NCBI GenBank assembly: GCA_015163815.1
Contig: JAAOIJ010000103.1
Span: 1 to 7,794, forward strand
DNA length: 7,794 nt
Source of the DNA: Endozoicomonadaceae bacterium
Lineage (GTDB): Bacteria; Pseudomonadota; Gammaproteobacteria; Pseudomonadales; Endozoicomonadaceae
Direction: 5' to 3'
Below the pieces are notes generated by a model. It had not been told where the DNA came from. It saw nothing but the letters and a program-made list of their open reading frames with translations, and searched no databases. Of this stretch, positions 1 to 6,963 are shown in pieces. Made by a program: the position numbers and the translations under genes. Within the stretch, counting starts at the first letter, position 1, and every line of letters starts with the position of its first letter.

Positions 1-1
1 A

Positions 2-151
2 AATATTTATAAATCAAGGCATCTTGTTGAAAATTTATTTGCTAGATTAAAACATTTTAGAAGTATTTCAACTCGTTTTGATAAGCTAGCTAGGCATTTT
101 AAAGCGATGATTTATATTGCATGTGCTATGATCTGGGTGAATTCAGAATGA
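2..151 (+). CDS. IS5/IS427-type transposase, C-terminal end (5' truncated by window edge)
   Basis: The frame is open from the first full codon to a TGA at 149-151 and gives 49 residues. It contains RHLVEN followed by FARLKHFRSISTRFDK, the C-terminal signature of IS5-superfamily DDE transposases of the IS427/IS1031 type. The Glu in LVEN is the third catalytic acid. The rest of the segment is the usual hydrophobic tail ending ACAMIWV. The start and the two catalytic Asp residues lie outside the window, so I cannot tell whether the gene is intact. No stop or frameshift is visible in the part seen, which suggests a younger copy than the remnant at 391-739. A possible terminal inverted repeat follows directly. 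The family assignment rests on the motif and is fairly firm; the exact IS group is inferred. Confidence 0.8.
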   Translation, partial: NIYKSRHLVENLFARLKHFRSISTRFDKLARHFKAMIYIACAMIWVNSE

Positions 152-163
152 GGACACGCCCTA
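152..163 (+). repeat. Candidate right terminal inverted repeat of the IS, with TA target site
   Basis: Directly after the transposase stop is GGACACGCCC (152-161), then TA (162-163). IS427-type elements end close to the transposase stop and usually duplicate a TA or TNA target. The position is therefore right for the right-hand end. The matching left end lies outside the window, so neither the repeat nor the duplication can be confirmed. Confidence 0.35.
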
Positions 164-390
164 GTTAATGAGCGCAAACTTTTATCATCAGAATCTCGGC
201 TTTTCAGTGTATAATGATGCTGACCTTGTATTTCGATATATAATTGCTCATTTTTACAGTGAGCATTTTTCTGGTTACCACTTGATTGAAGAAAATAATC
301 TACTGGTGATAATTGTATATCCTTATAAAGCAAAGAATATTCAGTTAATAACGTCACATTTCTACATGCTATGATAGGATTTTTTTTGAT

Positions 391-739
391 TTTATGCGGA
401 GTTGGGCATAATTTACGATTATTGCTTGCCTGGATAGCATGGCTTTTGTTGTGCCTGAATTTTTTCACCTCAATATCTATCATTCAGTCGTTTAAATTAT
501 TTTTTCACAAAAACAAAATCAATTTTTTTTATATTTAGCATCAGGCTATAGGCCTTTTTTGAATCATGAACCTCACCTCCAGTGATTTCAAAATAAATCG
601 GGCGTCCATGTCCATTAGCCAGCATATGAATTTTGGTTGTATTGCCACCTTTAGATTTTCCTATTTCTCTTTTTTATTTTTTTCTAGAAACACTTGCATG
701 CTGATGAACTCGAATATCAGTACTATCTATAAAATATGA
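391..739 (-). pseudogene. Decayed IS5-family transposase remnant
   Basis: Read on the minus strand from 739, the frame gives YFIDSTDIRVHQHAS, the first catalytic Asp region of IS5-type transposases (DST..R.HQH). It runs on through GKSKGGNTTKIHMLANGHG and FEITGGEVHDSKKAY, the conserved GRSRGG/TTKIH and GG..HD blocks. A TAA codon at 674-676 interrupts it, and the frame closes with a stop at 497-499. Similarity appears to resume in another frame from about 483: KKFRHNKSHAIQASNNRK, then CPTPHK near 391, resembles the later block that reads roughly VIPSRSNRK..P.PHDK. The block between them, normally LLADKGYD with the second catalytic Asp, is not readable. The N-terminal third and the final RHLVE region are also missing. 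It is clearly nonfunctional. The 483-391 extension is weaker than the 739-497 part. Confidence 0.75.
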
Positions 740-841
740 TGGAATGAGGAGTCAATCAATCAAAAAATAGCATTTTGAAGAAAATTTATCAAAAATGACA
801 TGACATGATGAGTAAAAGCACGATAGGATATATGATTTAAC

Positions 842-871
842 ACAATACGAAGTGTGTCATCTCTGTATTGT
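842..871. repeat. Short inverted repeat upstream of aroC
   Basis: ACAATAC (842-848) and GTATTGT (865-871) are perfect 7-base inverted arms around a 16-base spacer, ending 40 bases before the aroC start. The site could be an operator, an RNA hairpin in the aroC leader, or leftover insertion-sequence DNA. Arms this short can arise by chance in AT-rich sequence. Confidence 0.3.
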
Positions 872-911
872 CAATAGATGATACAAGTCAATCAGAAAGG
901 GGTAAAAAAAT

Positions 912-2018
912 ATGGCAGGCAATACGTTGGGGCGTTTATTTAGCGTAACAACTTACGGTGAAAGCCATGGCCCTGCTTTAGGCGCTATTATTGATGGCTG
1001 CCCACCTGGATTACAAATCACACACAAAGATATTCAAGACGAGTTAGACCGACGAAAACCAGGGCAATCTCAATTTACCACTCAGCGACGCGAACCAGAT
1101 CAGGTCACCATTTTATCTGGCATTTTTGAAGGATATACAATGGGAACTCCCATTGGATTAACAATTGAAAATATAGACTATAAATCAAAAGATTACACAA
1201 AAAATAAAGCTATTTTTCGACCTGCTCATGCTGATTACACCTATTATCATAAGTATGGTATGCGAGATTATCGCGGAGGAGGTCGCGCCTCTGCAAGAGA
1301 AACAGCAATGCGAGTTGCAGCTGGCGCCATTGCTAAAAAATATTTGAAACTCAAAGGCATTCAAATTACAGGCTATCTATCTCAATTAGGTGACATCAAA
1401 ATAGACACGATTGATTGGCAAGAAATTAATAAAAATCCTTTTTTTTGCCCTGACATCAATAAAGTCCCTTTAATGGAAGCTAAAATTAAACAGTTAAGAA
1501 AAGAAGGTGACTCCATTGGTGCAAAAATAAGCATTTGCGCAACAGGCATTCCTCCTGGTTTAGGAGAACCTGTTTTTGATCGATTAGATGCCGATTTAGC
1601 ACATGCACTCATGAGCATTAATGCGGTTAAAGGGGTTGAAATTGGCGATGGATTTCAAGTAGTAGAACAAACAGGGTCTATGCATCGGGATGAATTGACA
1701 CCTGAAGGATTTTTATCAAACCACTCAGGGGGTATTTTAGGGGGTATTTCATCCGGTCAAACGATTTGGGCTCATATTGCTTTAAAGCCAACCTCTAGTA
1801 TTATCAAACCAGGAAAAAGCATTAATGAAGCAGGACAACCAGTTGAAGTGATCACAACAGGTCGTCATGACCCTTGTGTTGGGATTCGAGCAACACCCAT
1901 CGCAGAAGCCATGATCGCCATCATTTTAATGGATCATTTATTACGCCATCGAGGACAAAACATAGCAAAAAATCCTACACTGAACCCTATTCCAGCAGGT
2001 GTAGATGCAATACCATGA
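912..2018 (+). CDS. aroC: Chorismate synthase
   Basis: This FMN-dependent enzyme converts 5-enolpyruvylshikimate-3-phosphate to chorismate, the last step of the shikimate pathway, in the cytoplasm. The 368-residue product is close to the usual 350-360 residues. All three family signatures are present: GRLFSVTTYGESHG at 7-20 with the catalytic His19; RDYRGGGRASARETAMR at 118-134; and GRHDPCVGIRATPIAEAM at 317-334. His106 in RPAHADYTYYHKYG matches the second conserved catalytic His. The N-terminus MAGNTLGRLF aligns with known AroC starts. A good ribosome binding site, AAAGGGG (896-902), stands 9 bases before the ATG. The C-terminal tail after about residue 345 is somewhat longer than in E. coli and is not conserved. 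The next gene, ccmA, follows 93 bases later and is functionally unrelated. Insertion-sequence debris lies directly upstream, so the promoter must lie in a short or recently rearranged region. Confidence 0.98.
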   Translation: MAGNTLGRLFSVTTYGESHGPALGAIIDGCPPGLQITHKDIQDELDRRKPGQSQFTTQRREPDQVTILSGIFEGYTMGTPIGLTIENIDYKSKDYTKNKAIFRPAHADYTYYHKYGMRDYRGGGRASARETAMRVAAGAIAKKYLKLKGIQITGYLSQLGDIKIDTIDWQEINKNPFFCPDINKVPLMEAKIKQLRKEGDSIGAKISICATGIPPGLGEPVFDRLDADLAHALMSINAVKGVEIGDGFQVVEQTGSMHRDELTPEGFLSNHSGGILGGISSGQTIWAHIALKPTSSIIKPGKSINEAGQPVEVITTGRHDPCVGIRATPIAEAMIAIILMDHLLRHRGQNIAKNPTLNPIPAGVDAIP

Positions 2019-2111
2019 TGCACAATTGAATATCCAGCAAAAGCTTGATATAAAAAACACGTTACACTTACATTTTTATAACAGATCAAATAGTCATCCA
2101 GGTCAACTATC

Positions 2112-2723
2112 GTGTTACAATTAAAACAAGTACAAAGTGAACGACAAGGTCGCGTCCTTTTTTCTAATTTATCACTCAATTTACCTTGTGGCACTTTATT
2201 ACGTGTCATAGGGTCCAATGGCGCAGGAAAAACAACTTTACTCAAAATACTAGCAGGCATTTTTGAATTAACGCAAGGCAGTATCGCCTGCTTACCGCCT
2301 CTGCACGCTAACCCTTTATTCATTGGACATGAATTAGCCATTAAGCCTACTCTCACACCGCTTGAATATTTACAAACTTGGCAAATATTATACAATTGCC
2401 AAGATATTTCACGCCTAGATCAAGTGTGTCAACTACTAGAGCTACATGAATTAAAATCAACGCCTTGCAGTCAATTATCAGCAGGTCAATGCCAACGCAT
2501 TGCCTTAGCTAAACTCTGGCTTACCTCTATCAATTTTTGGGTGTTAGATGAGCCTTTCACAGCTTTAGATGTCAATGCCACACATTTAATTGCCTGCAAA
2601 TTGATTCAACATACGCAAAAAAATGGCCTTGTTATTTTTACAACACATCATTTACCTGAAGCATTAGAAGACAAAACACAAACACTCATTTTAAACAACC
2701 CTTTTCCCAAGGATACCGAATGA
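2112..2723 (+). CDS. ccmA: Cytochrome c maturation ABC transporter ATPase CcmA
   Basis: CcmA is the cytoplasmic ATPase of the CcmABCD complex. ATP hydrolysis by this complex drives release of haem-loaded CcmE for cytochrome c assembly (system I). The 203-residue length fits the family (about 205). Visible motifs are Walker A GSNGAGKTT at 34-42, the LSAGQ signature at 122-126, Walker B FWVLDEP at 142-148 with catalytic Glu147, and the switch His in TTHH at 177-180. The segment FIGHELAIKPTLTPLEYL (70-87) matches the characteristic CcmA block that replaces a classical Q-loop. The start is a GTG. It is chosen because the N-terminus MLQLKQVQSERQGRVLF lines up with CcmA proteins; only a weak AGGT stands 8 bases before it. 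The gene overlaps ccmB by 4 bases, implying translational coupling. Confidence 0.95.
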   Translation: MLQLKQVQSERQGRVLFSNLSLNLPCGTLLRVIGSNGAGKTTLLKILAGIFELTQGSIACLPPLHANPLFIGHELAIKPTLTPLEYLQTWQILYNCQDISRLDQVCQLLELHELKSTPCSQLSAGQCQRIALAKLWLTSINFWVLDEPFTALDVNATHLIACKLIQHTQKNGLVIFTTHHLPEALEDKTQTLILNNPFPKDTE

Positions 2724-3403
2724 GTACATCTTTTATTACGATTATTCGATATGAACTCTTACAAGCCAGTCGATCACCTATTGCCTTTATAGAACCTATT
2801 TTATTTTTTATGTTAGTATCCATGCTACTACCTCTCAGTTTAAGTTCACACATAGACATAGATCAGCTGGCAATAATCGGTGCTGGCTTTATTTGGATCT
2901 GTGTTTTATTAGCCCATCTTTTATCATTACATACTTTATTTCGTGATGATTATCATGATGGCACCTTAATACAATGGGTTCTCTCGCCAACACCCTTGAT
3001 TTATATTATTTACGCTAAACTGATAAGCCATTGGATTATTTGCAGTTTACCTATTTTATTAACAACACCACTTTGGTTTTGGTTATTTCATTTGCCTGAA
3101 CAGGCTTTCTGTGGCTTTTTAATTATTTTAGGATGCAGTACGGTTCTTTTAACTGTTTTATGTGCCATGGGCGCCGCCTTAACGGTACAACAAAATAGAC
3201 AGACCATATTACAAGGATTATTAATTTTACCTTGGTATATTCCTGTATTGATTTTAGCTAGTTTCGCTTCTAATGCTTTATGTCAACAGCAAATCGTATG
3301 GATAAGCTATACATACTGGCTTGCCGCTATCACAACCCTTATGCTCACATTACTCCCTTTTTTAATCACCAGCGCTTTAACAATGATGACCATGAGTCAA
3401 TGA
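2720..3403 (+). CDS. ccmB: Cytochrome c maturation membrane protein CcmB
   Basis: CcmB is an inner-membrane subunit of the CcmABCD haem-handling transporter and partners the ATPase CcmA. The product is 227 residues (family about 220). About six hydrophobic segments can be read, at roughly 21-42, 50-70, 93-123, 128-154, 162-187 and 199-221. The cytoplasmic-loop motif FRDDYHDGTLIQWVLSPTPL (74-93) and the LLILPWYIPVLIL segment (167-179) are typical of CcmB. A ribosome binding site AAGGA (2709-2713) precedes the ATG by 6 bases, and the start overlaps the ccmA stop in an ATGA junction. In most gammaproteobacteria ccmC follows directly. Here metG follows, convergent and only 20 bases away, so the remaining ccm genes must be elsewhere or lost. 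Confidence 0.93.
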   Translation: MSTSFITIIRYELLQASRSPIAFIEPILFFMLVSMLLPLSLSSHIDIDQLAIIGAGFIWICVLLAHLLSLHTLFRDDYHDGTLIQWVLSPTPLIYIIYAKLISHWIICSLPILLTTPLWFWLFHLPEQAFCGFLIILGCSTVLLTVLCAMGAALTVQQNRQTILQGLLILPWYIPVLILASFASNALCQQQIVWISYTYWLAAITTLMLTLLPFLITSALTMMTMSQ

Positions 3404-3423
3404 GAATCATCGCTTATATTCAC

Positions 3424-5457
3424 TTATTCAATACGCATGCCTGGCTTTAACCCATCAGGCAAGCTTAATAAAGTAGGCTGATCTTCACCCGCTGATAAAA
3501 TCATACCCTCACTTGTACCAAAACGCATTTTTCTTGGTTTAAGATTGGCCACAACAATCACCCAAGTATTGATTAAATCTGCAGGATGATAATATTGCTT
3601 TAATCCACTAAAAATAATACGAGATTTTGATTCTCCTAAATCAATTTCAAAGCGGAGTAATTTATCAGAATCTGGTACAACTTCACATTGTATCACTTGT
3701 CCTACACGCAAATCCATTTTTGAAAAATAAGAAAAATCAATTTCATTTACGATCGTTTCAGTGTTTTCCGTTATCGTCACATCAATTGTCTCCTGTTGAG
3801 TTGTATTTAATGTCGATTCAAGTAATAAATTCTCAATTTGATCTGTGGTAATGCGCTGCATCAAAGGTTCAAAAGGTTTGATATCATGGTTCAGTAATAA
3901 CTGCTGGGCATCCTGCCATTGCAAAGGCGGGATACACAGAAAATCTTCAACTCGCAGAGCCAATTCAGGTAATGTCGGTTTCATATATAGTACTAATAAA
4001 CGAAAAGCATTGAGTCCAATAAAACAAATATGATGCAATTGATTATTCGTACTGTCTGCTGTTTGCTTAGCAATAACCCAAGGTTTTTTGTGATCAATCC
4101 ATTCATTGACTTGATCTGCCCAAGTCATGATTAAACGCATCGCCTTGCTATAATGTCCTTGCTCATAATATGCCGCAATAGTCGCTTCACCTGCTTGTAT
4201 TGTACTTAAAAAATCAATAGGCTCGATTTGATTTTTTAAGTGATGATTCAAATGAGTTGACATAAATTTTGCACAACGACTGGCAATATTGACTAATTTA
4301 CCAACTAAATCACTATTTATTCTTTGCATAAAATCCTGTGTATTCAAATCATAATCCTGAATACCCGGTGCTAATTTAGTTGCAATATAATAACGCAAAT
4401 ATTCTGGCTTTAAATATTTGATATACGTTTGAACACTAATTAAAGTACCTCGAGATTTTGACATTTTTTCAGCATTAAAAGTTAAATATCCATGAACATG
4501 AATACGAGAAGGTTTGCGGTAATTGAGCGCATGTAAAATGGCAGGCCAAAATAAGCAATGAAAATTCACAATATCTTTACCGATAAAATGATGTAATTCA
4601 TACGCACTATTTGCTTGCCAATAATCATCAAAATCAGGTCGATTATTTTTATGACAAAAAGCCTTGAAAGCTGCCATATAACCAACAGGAGCATCCAACC
4701 AAACATAAAAATATTTCTGTATTTCTTCTGGGATTTCAAAACCAAAATAAGGAGCATCCCTTGAGATATCCCAATCTTTTAAACCTTTCTCTAATAATTC
4801 TTTTAATTTATTCTGAATAGCACTTGGAATAATCTCATCCAATTGCGTCCATTGATTCAAAAATGCTTGAAAAGCACTCAGTTTAAAAAATAAATGCTTT
4901 GATTTTTTGGCAATTGGCTTCTCACCAGATAAAGTAGAGTATGCTTGCTTTAATTCAAAAGCATCATAAGTTGCACCACAGACTTCACAGTTATCTCCAT
5001 ATTGATCTTTTGCTGAACATTTAGGACAAACACCTTTAATATATCGATCGGCTAAAAACATTTTTTTTACAGGGTCATAAGCTTGCGTAATGGTACGAGA
5101 AAGGATATAGCCTGTTTTTTTTAATTGACAGTAAATATCAGAAACTAATGTTTTATTTTCAGCGCTATGCGTACTATGATATTGATCAAAAAAAATATTA
5201 AATGCTTTAAATTCCTCTAGTCTTTTCACATGAATCGATTCAATCAATTTTTCTGGTGTTATTTTTTGCTTATCAGCACTGAGCGTAATAGCTGTGCCAT
5301 GCGCATCATCACCACAAATATGAATACAGTCATGACCTCGCATTTTTTGAAAACGAGACCAAATATCTGCTTGTATATGTTCTAACATATGCCCTAAATG
5401 TAAATCAGCATTAGCATAAGGCAATGCTGTAGTAATAAGTATTTTTCTATTTGACAT
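3424..5457 (-). CDS. metG: Methionyl-tRNA synthetase
   Basis: This class I synthetase charges tRNA-Met and initiator tRNA with methionine in the cytoplasm. Its 677 residues equal the length of E. coli MetG. In order it shows HLGH (20-23, the HIGH motif); a zinc knuckle with Cys144, Cys147, Cys157 and Cys160 (CPKC and CEVC); the conserved YVWLDAPVGY (251-260) and HFIGKDIVNFH (290-300) blocks; KMSKS at 331-335; and an alpha-helical anticodon-binding region containing WADQVNEWIDHKKPW (446-460). The C-terminal tRNA-binding OB-fold domain (about 574-677) contains FSKMDLRVGQV and ends LKPGMRIE. That appended domain mediates dimerisation and tRNA binding in the E. coli type. All motifs are intact. 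Only a weak ribosome binding site is visible before the ATG. The gene is divergent from the replication-type cluster and convergent with ccmB. A possible attenuator lies in its leader. Confidence 0.98.
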   Translation of the reverse strand: MSNRKILITTALPYANADLHLGHMLEHIQADIWSRFQKMRGHDCIHICGDDAHGTAITLSADKQKITPEKLIESIHVKRLEEFKAFNIFFDQYHSTHSAENKTLVSDIYCQLKKTGYILSRTITQAYDPVKKMFLADRYIKGVCPKCSAKDQYGDNCEVCGATYDAFELKQAYSTLSGEKPIAKKSKHLFFKLSAFQAFLNQWTQLDEIIPSAIQNKLKELLEKGLKDWDISRDAPYFGFEIPEEIQKYFYVWLDAPVGYMAAFKAFCHKNNRPDFDDYWQANSAYELHHFIGKDIVNFHCLFWPAILHALNYRKPSRIHVHGYLTFNAEKMSKSRGTLISVQTYIKYLKPEYLRYYIATKLAPGIQDYDLNTQDFMQRINSDLVGKLVNIASRCAKFMSTHLNHHLKNQIEPIDFLSTIQAGEATIAAYYEQGHYSKAMRLIMTWADQVNEWIDHKKPWVIAKQTADSTNNQLHHICFIGLNAFRLLVLYMKPTLPELALRVEDFLCIPPLQWQDAQQLLLNHDIKPFEPLMQRITTDQIENLLLESTLNTTQQETIDVTITENTETIVNEIDFSYFSKMDLRVGQVIQCEVVPDSDKLLRFEIDLGESKSRIIFSGLKQYYHPADLINTWVIVVANLKPRKMRFGTSEGMILSAGEDQPTLLSLPDGLKPGMRIE

Positions 5458-5489
5458 GATAAAACCATTGGCTATATGACTAATTTGCT

Positions 5490-5518
5490 AAAAAAGACTG
5501 ATCTTCAATATCGATCAG
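5490..5518 (-). terminator. Terminator-like hairpin in the metG leader
   Basis: Read on the minus strand, CTGATC, a 9-base loop and GATCAG form a perfect 6-pair stem followed by TCTTTTTT. The shape is that of a weak intrinsic terminator. It lies about 33 bases before the metG start codon on the metG-sense strand, where no minus-strand gene precedes it. It would therefore act as an attenuator of metG or end an unannotated small RNA. The short stem with only three GC pairs keeps confidence low. Confidence 0.35.
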
Positions 5519-5568
5519 CATGTGATTGAATAAACTATTTTATCATGGAAAAGCTGATCTATGCTGTG

Positions 5569-5613
5569 AATATCCTGGATGATGCTTCTGCATATCAAGG
5601 ATATTTGCATCAT
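5569..5613. repeat. Two interleaved inverted repeats (pseudoknot topology)
   Basis: AATATCCT (5569-5576) is complementary to AGGATATT (5598-5605). ATGATGC (5579-5585) is complementary to GCATCAT (5607-5613). The arms alternate A, B, A', B', so both pairings together would make an H-type pseudoknot in RNA. Both pairings are perfect, 8 and 7 pairs long, within 45 bases. They overlap the start of the small minus-strand frame described for this region. Function is unknown. Confidence 0.35.
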
Positions 5614-5943
5614 GATGAACTAAGCTCAATATGAGCGTAAAACGCATTAAAAAAATTATTTTATATCTTATTGGAATCCATCATAATTATAAATAAATAG
5701 AACATCAATATGATTTTTAAAATGACGACAAGTCAATACTCGTGATAGAATAAAAGGATAATTCAATCAATAGAACTTTCATGCAGAGAGCAAATAAAGT
5801 ACGGGCACATCGTAGTGTTTTATGTAAAACAATGAACTAGACAATTCATTTAAAAAAAATGTCGTGTATTATTCAAAATCTAAAATATGATACAAATTAG
5901 CATGATGTCCTTACTATTAACTTTTGACTAGACTGTGAAGATT

Positions 5944-6963
5944 ATGAACCAACGCCATTTAACTTATCCACTCGGACCTTATGAGAAAGATCATCATGCT
6001 CAAAAATTACAAGAGATGAATAATGCGTTGTTTTTTTTACCAGACTCAGCCTCAACGATTCAAAAAGAATTGCATCAAGATATACAGACAACGCATCATG
6101 ACACCCAGTTTAATCTTGAAAAATTAAAAAACGATTTAGCTGTTTTATTACAACAAGAACAACATTATTTACATGATATAGAACAAACGCAAACAGGAAT
6201 GAATGCAAAAAAAACACTGATTAATAATTTCGAACAACAAGTACAACAACACTTACAATCATTAAATATGCTATCAATTTATGGAAATAACATCAACAAT
6301 CAACTACACCAAGTACAACACCAGATCCATCAAATCAAAAATCAAATCCATGAAACTGAATGCTATAAAAAGAATTCATCAAATACCCTTTATAAACACT
6401 CGGATGTTAACCAAGACCAACAAACGCGTTGTCCTGCTGACTGTTTACCTTCAAATTATGAACCCGTGATTACAACATTAGAAACGTTAATACAATTTCA
6501 TCATATTTCCCTAGAATATATAGAAAAAAAATTGATTGAATTTCGTATTCATTTTCAAGAAACACAAGAAAAACGCGTTGGATGGGATAGGATATTTTAT
6601 CGATGGGTTGTGAATGCCTGGCAATATGAAGGAAACAACCAACCGTTTCCTTCTGATTTCACACCTACTGAAGAGTCTTTATCTGAATTAACAAATCAAG
6701 GCATTTCATTAGATTTTTGTATTCAAGCCTTAGAATATTTTATTGTCTTTTGGAAAGAAAAAGATGTCATGATGGGATTAAAAATATGGCAGTCGCAATA
6801 CAAAAAATGGGTTTTAAGAGCATGGCGGAGACATAATCAAGATGAAACACGCATCCAAGCTAGTCGTCCAACAACAGAAGAATTTATGGATACAAGCTGG
6901 GTTGACCGATACCAATTCAATTTCCATGAAGACAGCAACGACAGCTCAGAAAACAACCCATGA
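5944..6963 (+). CDS. DnaT-like (possibly DopC/lambda O-related) replication accessory protein with coiled coil
   Basis: The ATG start gives 339 residues; a GTG 9 bases upstream (5935) in the same frame would add three. Neither has a good ribosome binding site. Residues about 37-142 are charged and rich in Gln, His and Asn with heptad-like spacing, so probably a long coiled coil. The region 234-297 (PFPSDFTPTEESLSEL, then GISLDFCIQALEYFIVFW, then WQSQYKKWVLRAW) resembles the DNA-binding domain of primosomal protein DnaT and related phage proteins. A similar helix block, GWDRIFYRWVVNAW (213-226), precedes it, as if the end of the domain had been duplicated. The acidic C-terminus overlaps the next gene by 38 bases. 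That neighbour is a lambda P-type helicase loader, so I infer a role in bringing DnaB to DNA. It may correspond to the proposed DopC. No signal peptide or membrane segment is seen. The DnaT-like call is reasonable; the role is inferred. Confidence 0.7.
   Translation: MNQRHLTYPLGPYEKDHHAQKLQEMNNALFFLPDSASTIQKELHQDIQTTHHDTQFNLEKLKNDLAVLLQQEQHYLHDIEQTQTGMNAKKTLINNFEQQVQQHLQSLNMLSIYGNNINNQLHQVQHQIHQIKNQIHETECYKKNSSNTLYKHSDVNQDQQTRCPADCLPSNYEPVITTLETLIQFHHISLEYIEKKLIEFRIHFQETQEKRVGWDRIFYRWVVNAWQYEGNNQPFPSDFTPTEESLSELTNQGISLDFCIQALEYFIVFWKEKDVMMGLKIWQSQYKKWVLRAWRRHNQDETRIQASRPTTEEFMDTSWVDRYQFNFHEDSNDSSENNP

Larger units (their letters stand above)
5458..5934. other. 477-base intergenic region between divergent metG and the DnaT-like gene
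   Basis: I find no convincing gene, tRNA or mobile-element remnant here. Toward metG, on the minus strand, there is a terminator-like hairpin (5490-5518), a competing 7-base pairing (5513-5519 with 5553-5559), and a 32-codon ATG frame (5613 to a stop at 5515-5517). Interleaved inverted repeats lie at 5569-5613. From about 5640 to 5930 the sequence is very AT-rich. It has one small inverted repeat, AATGAA (5831-5836) with TTCATT (5845-5850), and a possible -10 box TATGAT (5886-5891) about 50 bases before the next gene, without a clear -35 partner. The region presumably carries promoters for both flanking genes; none could be assigned with confidence. Confidence 0.5.

Noticed and set aside
168..374. 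A 68-codon + strand open frame
   Set aside because: No recognisable domain or good ribosome binding site, and it lies in insertion-sequence debris opposite another accidental frame.
112..483. A 123-codon open frame on the minus strand between the transposase pieces
   Set aside because: Its first 30 or so codons look like the tail of the decayed transposase, and its end runs antisense through the + strand transposase and its putative terminal repeat. The middle matches nothing I recognise, so it is probably an accidental frame.
831..836. TATGAT as a -10 box for aroC
   Set aside because: It is a good -10 sequence, but no acceptable -35 hexamer lies 16-18 bases upstream.
2045..2082. A ccmA promoter using TTGATA (2045-2050) or TATAAC (2077-2082)
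   Set aside because: The two boxes are 26 bases apart, and neither has a convincing partner at 16-18 bases.
1382..2395. Minus-strand frames opposite aroC and ccmA (1382-1618 and 1934-2395)
   Set aside because: They are antisense to well-conserved coding sequence and show no motifs of their own.
3404..3423. A shared terminator between convergent ccmB and metG
   Set aside because: The 20-base gap holds no stem-loop with a T tract on either strand.
3627..4757. Small frames within metG (3627-3851, 3845-4033 and 4566-4757)
   Set aside because: They lie inside the intact metG coding sequence in other frames or on the other strand, with no independent evidence.
6281..6469. A 62-codon frame inside the DnaT-like gene
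   Set aside because: It is an alternative frame within the Gln/His-rich coding stretch and has no independent support.
6842..6925. An upstream ATG for the lambda P-like gene that would add 28 residues
   Set aside because: A GGAG lies 11 bases before it. However, the added residues have no counterpart in lambda P and the overlap with the previous gene would grow to 122 bases. Length and alignment favour 6926, though this is not proven.
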